Of a stretch of 33,053 bases of DNA, positions 15,184 to 23,692 are shown piece after piece. Source of the DNA: Streptomyces longispororuber (lineage in GTDB: Bacteria > Actinomycetota > Actinomycetes > Streptomycetales > Streptomycetaceae); assembly GCF_024448165.1 (NCBI RefSeq), contig NZ_JAMOLN010000117.1:1-33053 (forward strand), given 5' to 3'. How positions within the stretch are numbered: the first letter of the stretch is position 1; each line of letters opens with the position of its first letter. The position numbers and the translations under genes were made by a program. The notes below the pieces were generated by a model. That model did not search any database, was not told the DNA's origin, and worked only from the letters and a program-made list of their open reading frames with translations.

Positions 15184-16353
15184 ATGGCCGGGACGACTCC
15201 GGGTACCCCCAGCGTGCTGCGCGCCATGAACGACCGCGCCGCCCTCGACCTCCTCGTCGCCCACGGGCCGCTCACCCGCACCCGGATCGGTGAGCTGACC
15301 GGGCTCTCCAAGCCGACGACCTCGCAGATCCTGGGGCGGCTGGAGAGCGCCGGCCTGGTGCGGACCACGGGCAGCCAGACCGGCCGGCCGGGACCGAACG
15401 CCCTGCTGTACGAGATCGACCCGGACGCCGGCCACGTCGCCGCCCTCTCCGCCGACCCGACCGGCATCACCGCCGTCGTCGCCGACATCACCGGCGCCGA
15501 GCGCGGCCGCCGCCGCATCGAGGCCGTCGCCGTGGCGGAGGACGTGCGGCACCGCACCGCGCAGCTCGTCGCCGAGGCCGTCGACGGGGCGCTGCACCAG
15601 GCCGGGCTCGGCCACGACGACCTGACGGCCACCGTCATCGGCACGCCGGGCGCCATCGACCCGCACAGCGGGCAGCTGCGGTACGCGCCCCACCTGCCGG
15701 GCTGGCACTCGCGGACCCTGCGCGCCGAGCTCGCGGAAGTGCTCGGCACGCCCGTGTCCATCGAGAACGACGTCAACCTCGCGGCGCTCGCCGAGCAGTA
15801 CGAGGGCGCCGCCCAGGACCACGACGACTTCGTCCTCGCGTACGTGGACGAGGGGGTCGGTGCCGCCATCGTGCTCGGCGGCGTCCTGCTGCGCGGGGCC
15901 ACCGGCGGCGCCGGCGAGATCGGCTACATGCCGCTGCCCGGCGCCCCGCTGGCCCGGGGCGGCGACTCCGTGCACGCCCGCACCGACGCGGGCGGCGGCT
16001 TCCAGAGCATCGTCGCCGCCCCCGCCGTGCGCCAACTCGCCGGCGGAGTCCAGGACTTGACCGAGGCACTGGCCGACGTGAAGGTCCTCGACGAGGTCGC
16101 CCGGCGGCTCGCCACCGGTCTCGCCGCCGTCGTCGCCGTCGTCGACCCCGAACTCGTCGTGCTCTCCGGGCAGGTGGCCCAGGCGGGCGGCGACGCCCTG
16201 CGCGAGCGCGTGGAGGAGGAGCTGACCGGGCTGGCGCTCCCCCGTCCGCAGCTGCGGATCAGCGAGCTCCACGGCGACCCCATCCTCACCGGTGCCCTGC
16301 GCACCGCCCTCACCCAGGCCCGCGACACCGTCTTCGACACCAGCGGCGCCTGA
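15184..16353 (+). CDS. csnR: ROK-family repressor of the glucosamine-oligosaccharide operon
   Basis: 389 residues from an ATG at 15184 with GAGGAGG 6 nt upstream. An N-terminal winged helix-turn-helix (about 15-65, RTRIGELTGLSKPTTSQILGRLE) is followed by the ROK sugar-kinase-like fold: TVIGTPGAID, then ENDVNLAALAEQ and GAAIVLGGVLLRGATGGAGEIG. The Cys-rich zinc-binding motif (CxCGxxGC) normal after GEIG in ROK proteins is absent; the corresponding stretch has no Cys. Gene order and the palindrome match CsnR (SCO2657-type) of S. coelicolor/lividans, which represses this operon and the chitosanase gene csnA until glucosamine oligosaccharides are present. The symbol rests on synteny and operator. 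Confidence 0.88.
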   Translation: MAGTTPGTPSVLRAMNDRAALDLLVAHGPLTRTRIGELTGLSKPTTSQILGRLESAGLVRTTGSQTGRPGPNALLYEIDPDAGHVAALSADPTGITAVVADITGAERGRRRIEAVAVAEDVRHRTAQLVAEAVDGALHQAGLGHDDLTATVIGTPGAIDPHSGQLRYAPHLPGWHSRTLRAELAEVLGTPVSIENDVNLAALAEQYEGAAQDHDDFVLAYVDEGVGAAIVLGGVLLRGATGGAGEIGYMPLPGAPLARGGDSVHARTDAGGGFQSIVAAPAVRQLAGGVQDLTEALADVKVLDEVARRLATGLAAVVAVVDPELVVLSGQVAQAGGDALRERVEEELTGLALPRPQLRISELHGDPILTGALRTALTQARDTVFDTSGA

Positions 16354-16429
16354 CCGCACCCCTCTGCCCCCGTACACCTCCCTTCTCCGGACCTCCCCCG
16401 AACCCCCGTACCAGTAAAGGACGTTCGCC

Positions 16430-17767
16430 ATGCCCCGATGGCGTATACCCCTGCGCGCCCCCGTGCTGCTCACCGCGGCCGGGCTGCTGCTCGCCGGCTG
16501 TGCCAATCCGAGTACCGGCAGCGCCACCGACGATCCGACGAAGCCGGTCACCATCACCTTCTGGCACGGCTGGTCGGCGGAGGGCGAGGTCAAGGCGATC
16601 GACGACTCGATCGCCCGCTTCGAGAAGGCCCACCCGAACATCAAGGTGAAGTCGGTGGGGAACGTCTCCGACGCCACCGTGAACCAGGCGCTGCGGGCCG
16701 GCGGCGACGAGGCCCCCGACGTCGTCTCGTCCTTCACCACGAACAACGTCGGCCAGTACTGCGACTCCGGCATGTGGGCCGACCTCGACCCGTTCATGAA
16801 GAAGACCGGGCTCGACAAGAAGAAGATCTTCCCGCAGTCGCTGCTCGACTACACCAGCTACCAGGGCAACCAGTGCGCCCTGCCGCTGCTCGCCGACGCG
16901 TTCGGCATGTACTACAACAAGGACGCCTTCGAGAAGGCGGGCATCACGCACCCGCCGAAGACGATGTCCGAGTTCGTCGCCGACGCCAAGAAGCTCACGG
17001 TCAGGAGCGGCAACTCGTACCAGCGCGTCGGCTTCATGCCGAACTTCCGGCTCTACCAGAACAGCCCCGACCGGCTGTTCGCGCAGTGGGGACCGACGTA
17101 CTTCGACAAGGACGGGGCATCGCGGCTCGCGAAGGACCCGGCGACCTACCAGTTCTTCGGCACCGCGAAGAAGCTGATGGACGCGCAGGGCGGCTACAAC
17201 GCCCTGGAGCGGTTCCGGACCTCCTTCGGCGACGAGATGTCCAACCAGAACGCCTTCCTGAGCGGCAAGCTGGCGATGCACCTCGACGGTGAGTGGCGCG
17301 GGCTCATGCTCAACGACTCCAAGGCGAAGTTCGACTGGGACGTCGCCCCGCTGCCCGTCCCCGACGACCAGCCGGAGACGTACGGGCGCGGCTATCTGAC
17401 CGGCACCGTCGCCGGCATCGCGCACAGCAGCAAGCACCAGAACGCGGCCTGGGAACTGGTGAAGTTCCTGACCACCGACACCGACCAGGTCGTGAAGTTC
17501 GCCAACGCGATCCACAACGTTCCGTCGACGAACGCGGCCCTCACGTCGCCGAAGCTGGACGCCGACCCGAAGTTCCGCACCTTCCTGGACATCGCGAAGA
17601 ACAAGTACAGCCAGGTGATGCCCCCGTCGACGAACGGCGGCATGTACGTCGTCCAGCTCCAGGACTTCTCGTACACCCAGGAAGCGGGCCGCGTCCCGGA
17701 CCTGAAGGCGGGGCTGAAACGCCTCGACAAGCTCATCGACGCCGACACCCTGCAGTCGCAGAACTGA
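16430..17767 (+). CDS. csnE: ABC sugar-binding lipoprotein (glucosamine oligosaccharides)
   Basis: 445 residues. The signal peptide ends in the lipobox LLAG-C24, so it is a lipoprotein anchored outside the membrane. The rest is a type 1 extracellular solute-binding protein: TFWHGWSAEGEVKAIDDSIARFEKAHP, and ALPLLADAFGMYYNKDAFEKAG. Aromatic residues typical of sugar stacking are plentiful. The ATG at 16430 has AAAGGA upstream. By position it corresponds to CsnE, which binds chitosan-derived glucosamine oligomers. It delivers them to the two permeases encoded next. Confidence 0.88.
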   Translation: MPRWRIPLRAPVLLTAAGLLLAGCANPSTGSATDDPTKPVTITFWHGWSAEGEVKAIDDSIARFEKAHPNIKVKSVGNVSDATVNQALRAGGDEAPDVVSSFTTNNVGQYCDSGMWADLDPFMKKTGLDKKKIFPQSLLDYTSYQGNQCALPLLADAFGMYYNKDAFEKAGITHPPKTMSEFVADAKKLTVRSGNSYQRVGFMPNFRLYQNSPDRLFAQWGPTYFDKDGASRLAKDPATYQFFGTAKKLMDAQGGYNALERFRTSFGDEMSNQNAFLSGKLAMHLDGEWRGLMLNDSKAKFDWDVAPLPVPDDQPETYGRGYLTGTVAGIAHSSKHQNAAWELVKFLTTDTDQVVKFANAIHNVPSTNAALTSPKLDADPKFRTFLDIAKNKYSQVMPPSTNGGMYVVQLQDFSYTQEAGRVPDLKAGLKRLDKLIDADTLQSQN

Positions 17768-17777
17768 GGACCCGCGC

Positions 17778-18713
17778 ATGGCAATCGCACTCTCCCGGCC
17801 GGCGCGGCGCAGACTGCGCACGCTCGGCTTCCTGTCCCCCTGGCTGATCGGGTTCAGCGTCTTCTTCGCGTACCCGCTCCTGGCCACCGTCTACTTCTCG
17901 TTCATGCACTACAACCAGATCAAGGCGCCCACGTTCGTGGGGCTGCGGAACTGGAAGTACGTGTTCCAGGACATGCCGCTGTTCGGCCCCGCCCTGTGGA
18001 ACACGCTGTGGCTGGTCGTCATCATGGTGGCGCTGCGGGTGGTCTTCGGACTGTCCCTCGGCCTGCTGGTCACGAAGATCAAGACGGGGGTCGGCTTCTT
18101 CCGCACCGCCTTCTACCTGCCCTACCTGGCGCCGCCGGTGGCCGCCACCGTCGCCTTCGTGTTCCTCCTCAACCCGGGCACAGGTCCGGTCAACGAGGTC
18201 CTGAGCAAGATCGGCATCGACGGCCCGAACTGGTTCAACGACCCGACCTGGGCCAAGCCGTCGCTCGTGCTGCTCTCCCTGTGGGGCATCGGCGACCTCA
18301 TGGTCATCTTCATGGCCGCGCTCCTCGACGTGCCGAAGGAGCAGTACGAGGCCGCGGACCTGGACGGCGCCGGCGCGTTCGCCAAGTTCCGGTACGTGAC
18401 CTGGCCGTCCATCACGCCGATCGTGATGTTCGCCGTCGTCACCGGTGTCGTGCAGACCATGCAGTACTACACCCAGGCCCTGGTCGCCGGAAAGATCGCG
18501 TCGGGCGTCTCCATCGGCCCCGGCTCGGTCATCCAGCCCGGCTATCCCGACCACTCGACCCTGACCGTCCCCCAGCTCGTCTACTCGATGGGCTTCCAGA
18601 ACTTCAACACCGGCGCGGCGTGCGTCCTTTCGCTCGTGCTGTTCGCCATCGCGATGGCCGTGACCATGCTGCTCATGCGCAAGCGCTCGGGCCTGCTCGC
18701 GGCGGAGGACTGA
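17778..18713 (+). CDS. csnF: ABC sugar permease, first subunit
   Basis: 311 residues with six predicted membrane segments. The EAA loop, EQYEAADLDGAGAFAKFRYV, marks the site that docks the ATPase. It is an MalF/UgpA-type subunit. It starts 10 nt after the binding-protein stop and is followed 5 nt later by the second permease, so it is cotranscribed. With its partner it forms the channel for glucosamine oligosaccharides. No ATP-binding gene is in the operon, so a shared ATPase such as MsiK probably serves it, as known for several Streptomyces sugar importers. Confidence 0.9.
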   Translation: MAIALSRPARRRLRTLGFLSPWLIGFSVFFAYPLLATVYFSFMHYNQIKAPTFVGLRNWKYVFQDMPLFGPALWNTLWLVVIMVALRVVFGLSLGLLVTKIKTGVGFFRTAFYLPYLAPPVAATVAFVFLLNPGTGPVNEVLSKIGIDGPNWFNDPTWAKPSLVLLSLWGIGDLMVIFMAALLDVPKEQYEAADLDGAGAFAKFRYVTWPSITPIVMFAVVTGVVQTMQYYTQALVAGKIASGVSIGPGSVIQPGYPDHSTLTVPQLVYSMGFQNFNTGAACVLSLVLFAIAMAVTMLLMRKRSGLLAAED

Positions 18714-18718
18714 TCCAC

Positions 18719-19627
18719 ATGACGACTACGACCCTGCGCCCGGCGCCCGCCGTGGCCGACCCGGCCCCCGCGGCCGACGGCCCCGCCGGTGCCCGCGCCC
18801 GCCGCAAGCGGATCCTGAACTGGATCGCCGTGCACTGCGTCGCCATCGCGGTGGCGCTGCTGTTCGTCCTCCCGTTCGTGTTCGTCTTCCTCACGTCCGT
18901 GATGAGCGACGACCAGGCCATGAGCGGCGATCTGTGGCCGAACTCGTGGCACTGGGAGAACTACAAGGCCGTCTTCGAGACGGACGGCTTCCTGGACTGG
19001 TGGAAGAACTCGCTGATCTACGCGGGGCTCGGCACGCTCCTCACGGTCTGCTCGGCGATCCCCGTCGCCTACGCCCTCGCCAAGTTCCGCTTCCGCGGCC
19101 GCCGCACGGCGATGCTCCTGGTCATCTCGACGATGATGCTGCCGCCGCAGGTCATCGTGATCCCGATGTACCTGGTGTGGGCGCAGCAGTTCCACCTCTC
19201 CGGGACGCTGTGGCCGCTGATCATCCCGATGGCGTTCGGCGACGCGTACTCGATCTTCCTGCTCCGTCAGTTCCTGCTGACGATCCCGAAGGAGTACATC
19301 GAGTCCGCGAAGGTCGACGGGTGCGGTGAGCTGCGCACCCTGCTGAAGATCGTCGTCCCGATGGCCAAGCCGGGCATCGCCGCGATCGCGCTGTTCCAGT
19401 TCTTCTACTGCTGGAACGACTACTTCGGGCCGCAGATCTACGCGGCCCAGAACCCGGCGTCCTGGACGCTCAGCTACGGGCTCGAATCCTTCAAGTCGGC
19501 GCACAGCGTCAACTGGAACCTGACGATGGCCGCGACACTCCTGGTGATGGCGCCGGTCTGCATCGTCTTCTTCTTCGCACAGAAGGCCTTCGTCGAAGGC
19601 GTCACCCTCACCGGGGTAAAGGGCTAA
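18719..19627 (+). CDS. csnG: ABC sugar permease, second subunit
   Basis: 302 residues from an ATG at 18719, with GGAGGA inside the end of the previous gene as ribosome site. A Pro/Ala-rich cytoplasmic N-terminus of about 30 residues precedes six membrane segments. The EAA loop is KEYIESAKVDGCGELRTLLK. This is the MalG/UgpE-type partner of the preceding permease. The C-terminus VEGVTLTGVKG is typical of this subunit. Confidence 0.9.
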   Translation: MTTTTLRPAPAVADPAPAADGPAGARARRKRILNWIAVHCVAIAVALLFVLPFVFVFLTSVMSDDQAMSGDLWPNSWHWENYKAVFETDGFLDWWKNSLIYAGLGTLLTVCSAIPVAYALAKFRFRGRRTAMLLVISTMMLPPQVIVIPMYLVWAQQFHLSGTLWPLIIPMAFGDAYSIFLLRQFLLTIPKEYIESAKVDGCGELRTLLKIVVPMAKPGIAAIALFQFFYCWNDYFGPQIYAAQNPASWTLSYGLESFKSAHSVNWNLTMAATLLVMAPVCIVFFFAQKAFVEGVTLTGVKG

Positions 19628-19642
19628 GGACGGTATTTCGGT

Positions 19643-20963
19643 TATGAAGCTCGCAGTGGTCGGCGGAGGCTCGACCTACACACCCGAACTCATCGACGGA
19701 TTCGCACGGTTGCGGGACACCCTGCCGATCGAGGAGCTCGTCCTCGTCGACCCGGCCGCCGACCGCCTGGAACTGGTGGGCGGCCTGGCGCGGCGGATCT
19801 TCGCCAAGCAGGGGCACCCGGGCGTCATCCGCACCACGTCCGACGTGGACGCGGGCGTCGCCGACGCGGACGCCGTGCTGCTCCAGCTGCGCGTGGGCGG
19901 CCAGGCCGCCCGCAACCAGGACGAGACGTGGCCGCTGGACTGCGGCTGCGTCGGCCAGGAGACGACCGGCGCCGGCGGCCTCGCCAAGGCGCTGCGCACC
20001 GTCCCCGTCGTCCTCGACATCGCCGAGCGCGTGCGCCGCGCCAACCCCGACGCGTGGATCATCGACTTCACGAACCCGGTCGGCATCGTGACCCGGGCCC
20101 TGCTCCAGGCCGGGCACAAGGCGGTCGGCCTGTGCAACGTGGCGATCGGCTTCCAGCGCAAGTTCGCCAGGCTGCTCGACGTCACGCCGTCGCAGGTGCA
20201 CCTGGACCACGTCGGCCTCAACCACCTGACGTGGGAGCTCGGCGTCCGCCTCGGCGGGCCGGACGGCGAGAACGTGCTGCCGCGGCTGCTCGCCGAGCAC
20301 GGCGACGCCGTCGCCGACGACCTGCACATGCCGCGGGAGATCGTCGACCGCCTCGGGGTGGTCCCGTCCTACTACCTGCGCTACTACTACCAGCACGACG
20401 CGGTCGTCAGGGAGCTGCGCACGAAGCCGTCCCGGGCCGCCCAAGTGGCCGAGATGGAGCGTGAGTTGCTGAAGATGTACGGCGACCCGGCGCTCGACGA
20501 GAAGCCGGAGCTGCTCGCCAAGCGCGGCGGCGCGTTCTACAGCGAGGCCGCGGTCGACCTGGCGGCGTCGCTGCTGGGCGATCAGAGGGGCGGGGCCGAA
20601 GGCCCCTCCGGCAAGGGCGGTGGTGGGAGACGGGTGGGCGGCTCCCCGTACCAGGTGGTCAACACGTACAACAACGGCACGCTGCCCTTCCTGCCCGACG
20701 ACGCCGTCATCGAGGTGCAGGCGGCCGTGGACGGCAAGGGCGCGCGCCCGCTGCCGGTGGCGAAGCTCGACCCGCTGTACGCGGGCCTGATCGCCAACGT
20801 CACGGCGTACGAGGACCTGGCCCTGGAGGCCGCCCTGCGCGGCGGCCGCGACCGCGTCTTCAAGGCCCTGCTCGCGCACCCGCTGGTGGGCCAGATCGAG
20901 TACGCCGAGCAGCTCACGGACCAGCTGATCGCGCACAACCGGGAGCACCTCGCGTGGGCATGA
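19643..20963 (+). CDS. csnH: GH4 family 6-phospho-beta-glucosidase-like enzyme
   Basis: The coding sequence starts at the ATG at 19644 (439 residues). The N-terminal Rossmann motif is VVGGGSTYTPELI, for NAD+. Metal and catalytic region residues are N144 (DFTNPVG), C164 (GLCN) and H194 (GLNHLTW), as in GH4. The family hydrolyses glycosides through NAD+/Mn2+ redox elimination. In the csn operon it should cleave imported glucosamine oligosaccharides. Residues about 313-335 (QRGGAEGPSGKGGGG and an RRVGG stretch) form a Gly-rich insert between SEAAVDLAASLLGD and YQVVNTYNNGTLP. The family normally has a short turn there. The insert is encoded by GC-rich DNA containing a 25-nt repeat found again in the 5' part of the glnH-like gene. 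Confidence 0.88.
20614..20638 (+). repeat. Short dispersed repeat, copy A (inside csnH)
   Basis: A 25-nt stretch matches 23717-23741 with one difference (T/C). It begins AGGGCGGTGGTGGGAGACGG. It lies in the Gly-rich insert of the GH4 gene, next to a perfect 6-bp hairpin GGGGCC-GAA-GGCCCC at 20592-20606. Confidence 0.7.
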
Positions 20964-21928
20964 CCGTCCTTGCCGTCGATGCGGGGAACAGCAAGACCGA
21001 CGTCGCGGTGGTCGCGGCCGACGGCACCGTCGTCGGCGCGGCCCGCGGCGGCGGGTTCCAACCGCCCAAGGTGGGCGTCGAAGCGGCCGTCGACGTCCTC
21101 GCGGACGCGGTCGGCCGGGCCTTCGAACAGGCCGGCACCGACACGGTCGGGCACGTCTCGGCCTGTCTGGCGAACGCCGATCTCCCGGTCGAGGAGCGGG
21201 AGTTGGCGGACGCGCTGCGCGCCCGCGGCTGGTCGTCGAGCGTGACGGTCCGCAACGACACGTTCGCCGTGCTGCGGGCCGGACTGCTGGAGGACGCGGA
21301 GCCGCGCGGGGTGGCGGTGGTGTGCGGCGCGGGCGTCAACTGCGCCGGCATGCTGCCGGACGGGCGCACCGCCCGGTTCCCCGCGATCGGCAAGATCTCG
21401 GGTGACTGGGGCGGTGGCGGGGGCCTGGCGGAGGAGGCCCTCTGGTACGCCGCCCGGGCGGAGGACGGCCGGGGCGGGCCCACGGCGCTGATGCGGACGC
21501 TGCCCGCGCACTTCGGGGAGCCCTCCATGTACGCCCTGATCGAGGCGCTGCACCTGGGGCGAGTGCCCCTGGAGCGGCGCCACGAGTGCACGCCGGTCCT
21601 CTTCGCGACGGCGGCCGACGGTGACCCGGTGGCACGGTCCCTGGTCGACCGGATGGCCGACGAGGTCGTGGCGATGTCGACGGTGGCGCTGCGCAGGCTC
21701 GACCTGTTGGACGAGGCGGCCCCCGTTCTCCTCGGCGGCAGCGTGCTCGCCGCGCGCCATCCTCAACTGGACGGCCGCATACGGGAGTTGCTGGCCGAGC
21801 GAGCTCCGAAGGCGACGGTCCGGGTGGTGGCGGAGCGGCCCGTGCTGGGCGCTGCGCTGCTCGGTCTGGACACGGTGGGCGCATCCCCCGACGTGCACGC
21901 CCGCGTGCGGAGCCACTACTCGCCGTAG
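20954..21928 (+). CDS. csnK: BadF/BadG-type sugar kinase (glucosamine/GlcNAc kinase-like)
   Basis: 324 residues from a GTG at 20954, overlapping the csnH end by 10 nt. An ATG at 20960 overlaps the stop as ATGA and is an alternative. GGGAG at 20941 suits the GTG better. ASKHA-fold motifs are visible: phosphate-1 DAGNSKTDVAVV, phosphate-2 VVCGAGVNCAG, and GDWGGGGGLAEEALW, like N-acetylglucosamine kinases. It should phosphorylate the amino sugar released by the GH4 enzyme, feeding it into amino-sugar metabolism. Last gene of the operon, followed by a large inverted repeat. Confidence 0.85.
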   Translation: MGMTVLAVDAGNSKTDVAVVAADGTVVGAARGGGFQPPKVGVEAAVDVLADAVGRAFEQAGTDTVGHVSACLANADLPVEERELADALRARGWSSSVTVRNDTFAVLRAGLLEDAEPRGVAVVCGAGVNCAGMLPDGRTARFPAIGKISGDWGGGGGLAEEALWYAARAEDGRGGPTALMRTLPAHFGEPSMYALIEALHLGRVPLERRHECTPVLFATAADGDPVARSLVDRMADEVVAMSTVALRRLDLLDEAAPVLLGGSVLAARHPQLDGRIRELLAERAPKATVRVVAERPVLGAALLGLDTVGASPDVHARVRSHYSP

Positions 21929-21951
21929 GCGGCTCCGTCGGTCCTTCGTCC

Positions 21952-22097
21952 GCGGGCCGGTGGGGCTTCTCGCGCAGTTCCCCGCGCCCCTGGAGCATGC
22001 GGCTTCGCCGCAGCCCCATCGGCGCCCCCTGAGATGGCGCACGCAGTGCGCATCTCAGGGGCGCGGGGAACTGCGCGGCCGGCCCCCACCGGCCCGC
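21952..22097. repeat. Long inverted-repeat element, copy 1
   Basis: Outer arms of 14 bp (21952-21965 with 22084-22097) and inner arms of 22 bp (21971-21992 with 22056-22077) are perfect. Small hairpins lie inside: TGCGGC-TTC-GCCGCA, and CCTGAGATG pairing with CATCTCAGG. The same element, in the same orientation, recurs at 32820-32981. It has no coding capacity. It would fold into a strong stem in RNA and can terminate the csn transcript. Such GC-rich elements are scattered between Streptomyces genes. Confidence 0.85.
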
Positions 22098-22229
22098 ACC
22101 CGGGAACCGAACACCCCCGACACTCGTGTTCAAGAGGAGGACCCGCGCACAAGATCAGCCAAGGTCTGTGCGGATGCACCTCGCGGCAGCGATACTTGCG
22201 GCCGACGTACGACCATGGGGGAGGGTCGA

Positions 22230-23678
22230 GTGACATACCCGCCGAACGGGAGCGAGGCGCCACCGGGGCGCGGCGCCGTGCCCACGATGCCGACGGTCCC
22301 GCCGCAGCAGACGCGCGGCGGCACCCCGCCGGCCCGGCCCGCCGCACCGGCGGCCCCGCGCCGCACCGCCTGGGCGGAGGGCGTGGACCGGCTGAAGGCC
22401 GGGGCCACGACCGAGCCGGGGCGGCTGCGGATCATCGGCGCCGTACTGGCGCTGCTCGTCGTCGCGTTCGGCGCGACGACGGCCTGGCAGATGACGGACC
22501 GTTCGGCCGCCGCGGACGACGTGCTGCACTCCAGCCAGCCGCTGAGCGCCGACGCCGCCGACATCTACCGGTCGCTCGCCGACGCCAACACCGCGGCGTC
22601 CAGCGGCTTCCTGGCGGGGGGCCAGGAGCCCGCCGCCGTACGGGACCGGTACGAGAAGAACATCAGGACCGCGGCGGGCAAGCTCGTGACGGCCGCGGCC
22701 AGCACCGACCCGGGCTCCCCCTCCGCGAAGACGATCGCGAAGCTGAACACGCTGCTGCCGCAGTACAAGGGCCTGATCGAGCGGGCCAGGGCGAACAACC
22801 GGCAGGGCTTCCCGCTGGGCGGCGCCTATCTGCGGTACGCGAACGACAAGATGCAGACCGAGATGCTCCCGGCCGCCGAGGACCTGTACACGAAGGAGAA
22901 CCAGCGGCTGCGCGACGACTACGACTCGGCGACGCCGTACCCGTGGATCGCGATCGGCTTCGGAGTCCTCGCCATCGGTGGTCTCGCCTGGGCGCAGCGG
23001 CGCAACTACCGTCGTACGAACCGGGTGTTCAACCAGGGTCTGCTCGCCGCCACCGCCGCGTCGACGGTGGTGCTGCTGTGGCTGGTCGTGGGGCACACGG
23101 TGGCGCGCAGCGGGCTCGACTCCTCGTACGACCACGGGGTGCGGTCGCTGAACGTGCTGCACGACGCGAGCATCGCGTCCCTGAAGGCGCGGGGGAACGA
23201 GAACCTGACACTGGTCAGCCGGGGCGCCGAGACGGTGCAGGTGAAGGGCAAGACCGAGGACAAGTACAACGTCGACTTCGAGAAGCAGATGACCACGCTG
23301 GCGGACAAGCTGAAGGCGGCGGACGCGCTCGCCGACGACGGGGCGGGCAAGCGGCCCGTCACCAAGGCGGACGCGAGCATGAAGGAATGGCTGGACCGCC
23401 ACAAGGACGCCCGCGCCAAGGACGACGTCGGCGACTACCAGGGCGCGCTCGACAAGATCATCGGCTCGAAGCAGGACAAGCCGACGGGTGAGTGCTTCGA
23501 TCTGGTGGACCAGAGTCTCGACACGGCGCTCGCGCACGAGCAGGCACAGTTCGACACCGACGCCGGTGACGGCCGTGACGCGATGACGGGGCTGCCGGTC
23601 GGCGCCGCGGTGCTCGCGGTGCTGGCCGCCGCGGGCGCAGTGCTCGGCATCGGGCGCAGGCTTTCGGAGTACCGGTGA
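22230..23678 (+). CDS. GlnX-like four-TM membrane protein
   Basis: 482 residues from a GTG at 22230 with GGGGGAGGG just upstream; an in-frame ATG at 22215 is an alternative. A Pro/Gly/Arg-rich cytoplasmic N-terminus (1-65) precedes TM1 (67-87). An extracytoplasmic helical domain (88-237) follows, then TM2 (238-256), TM3 (270-290), a second extracytoplasmic domain (291-453) and TM4 (454-475). This topology, with two outside sensor-like domains and no enzyme domain, matches GlnX (Rv0412c) of Mycobacterium tuberculosis. There it relays binding of GlnH to activation of PknG. The order glnX-glnH then pknG supports the call. First gene of a seven-gene unit. Confidence 0.75.
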   Translation: MTYPPNGSEAPPGRGAVPTMPTVPPQQTRGGTPPARPAAPAAPRRTAWAEGVDRLKAGATTEPGRLRIIGAVLALLVVAFGATTAWQMTDRSAAADDVLHSSQPLSADAADIYRSLADANTAASSGFLAGGQEPAAVRDRYEKNIRTAAGKLVTAAASTDPGSPSAKTIAKLNTLLPQYKGLIERARANNRQGFPLGGAYLRYANDKMQTEMLPAAEDLYTKENQRLRDDYDSATPYPWIAIGFGVLAIGGLAWAQRRNYRRTNRVFNQGLLAATAASTVVLLWLVVGHTVARSGLDSSYDHGVRSLNVLHDASIASLKARGNENLTLVSRGAETVQVKGKTEDKYNVDFEKQMTTLADKLKAADALADDGAGKRPVTKADASMKEWLDRHKDARAKDDVGDYQGALDKIIGSKQDKPTGECFDLVDQSLDTALAHEQAQFDTDAGDGRDAMTGLPVGAAVLAVLAAAGAVLGIGRRLSEYR

Positions 23679-23692
23679 GAGGGGGTGCGGAA

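Noticed and set aside
21952..22097. Inverted repeat considered as insertion sequence or CRISPR remnant
   Set aside because: No transposase, no target duplication and no repeat-spacer periodicity; it is a non-coding hairpin element repeated once more in the window.
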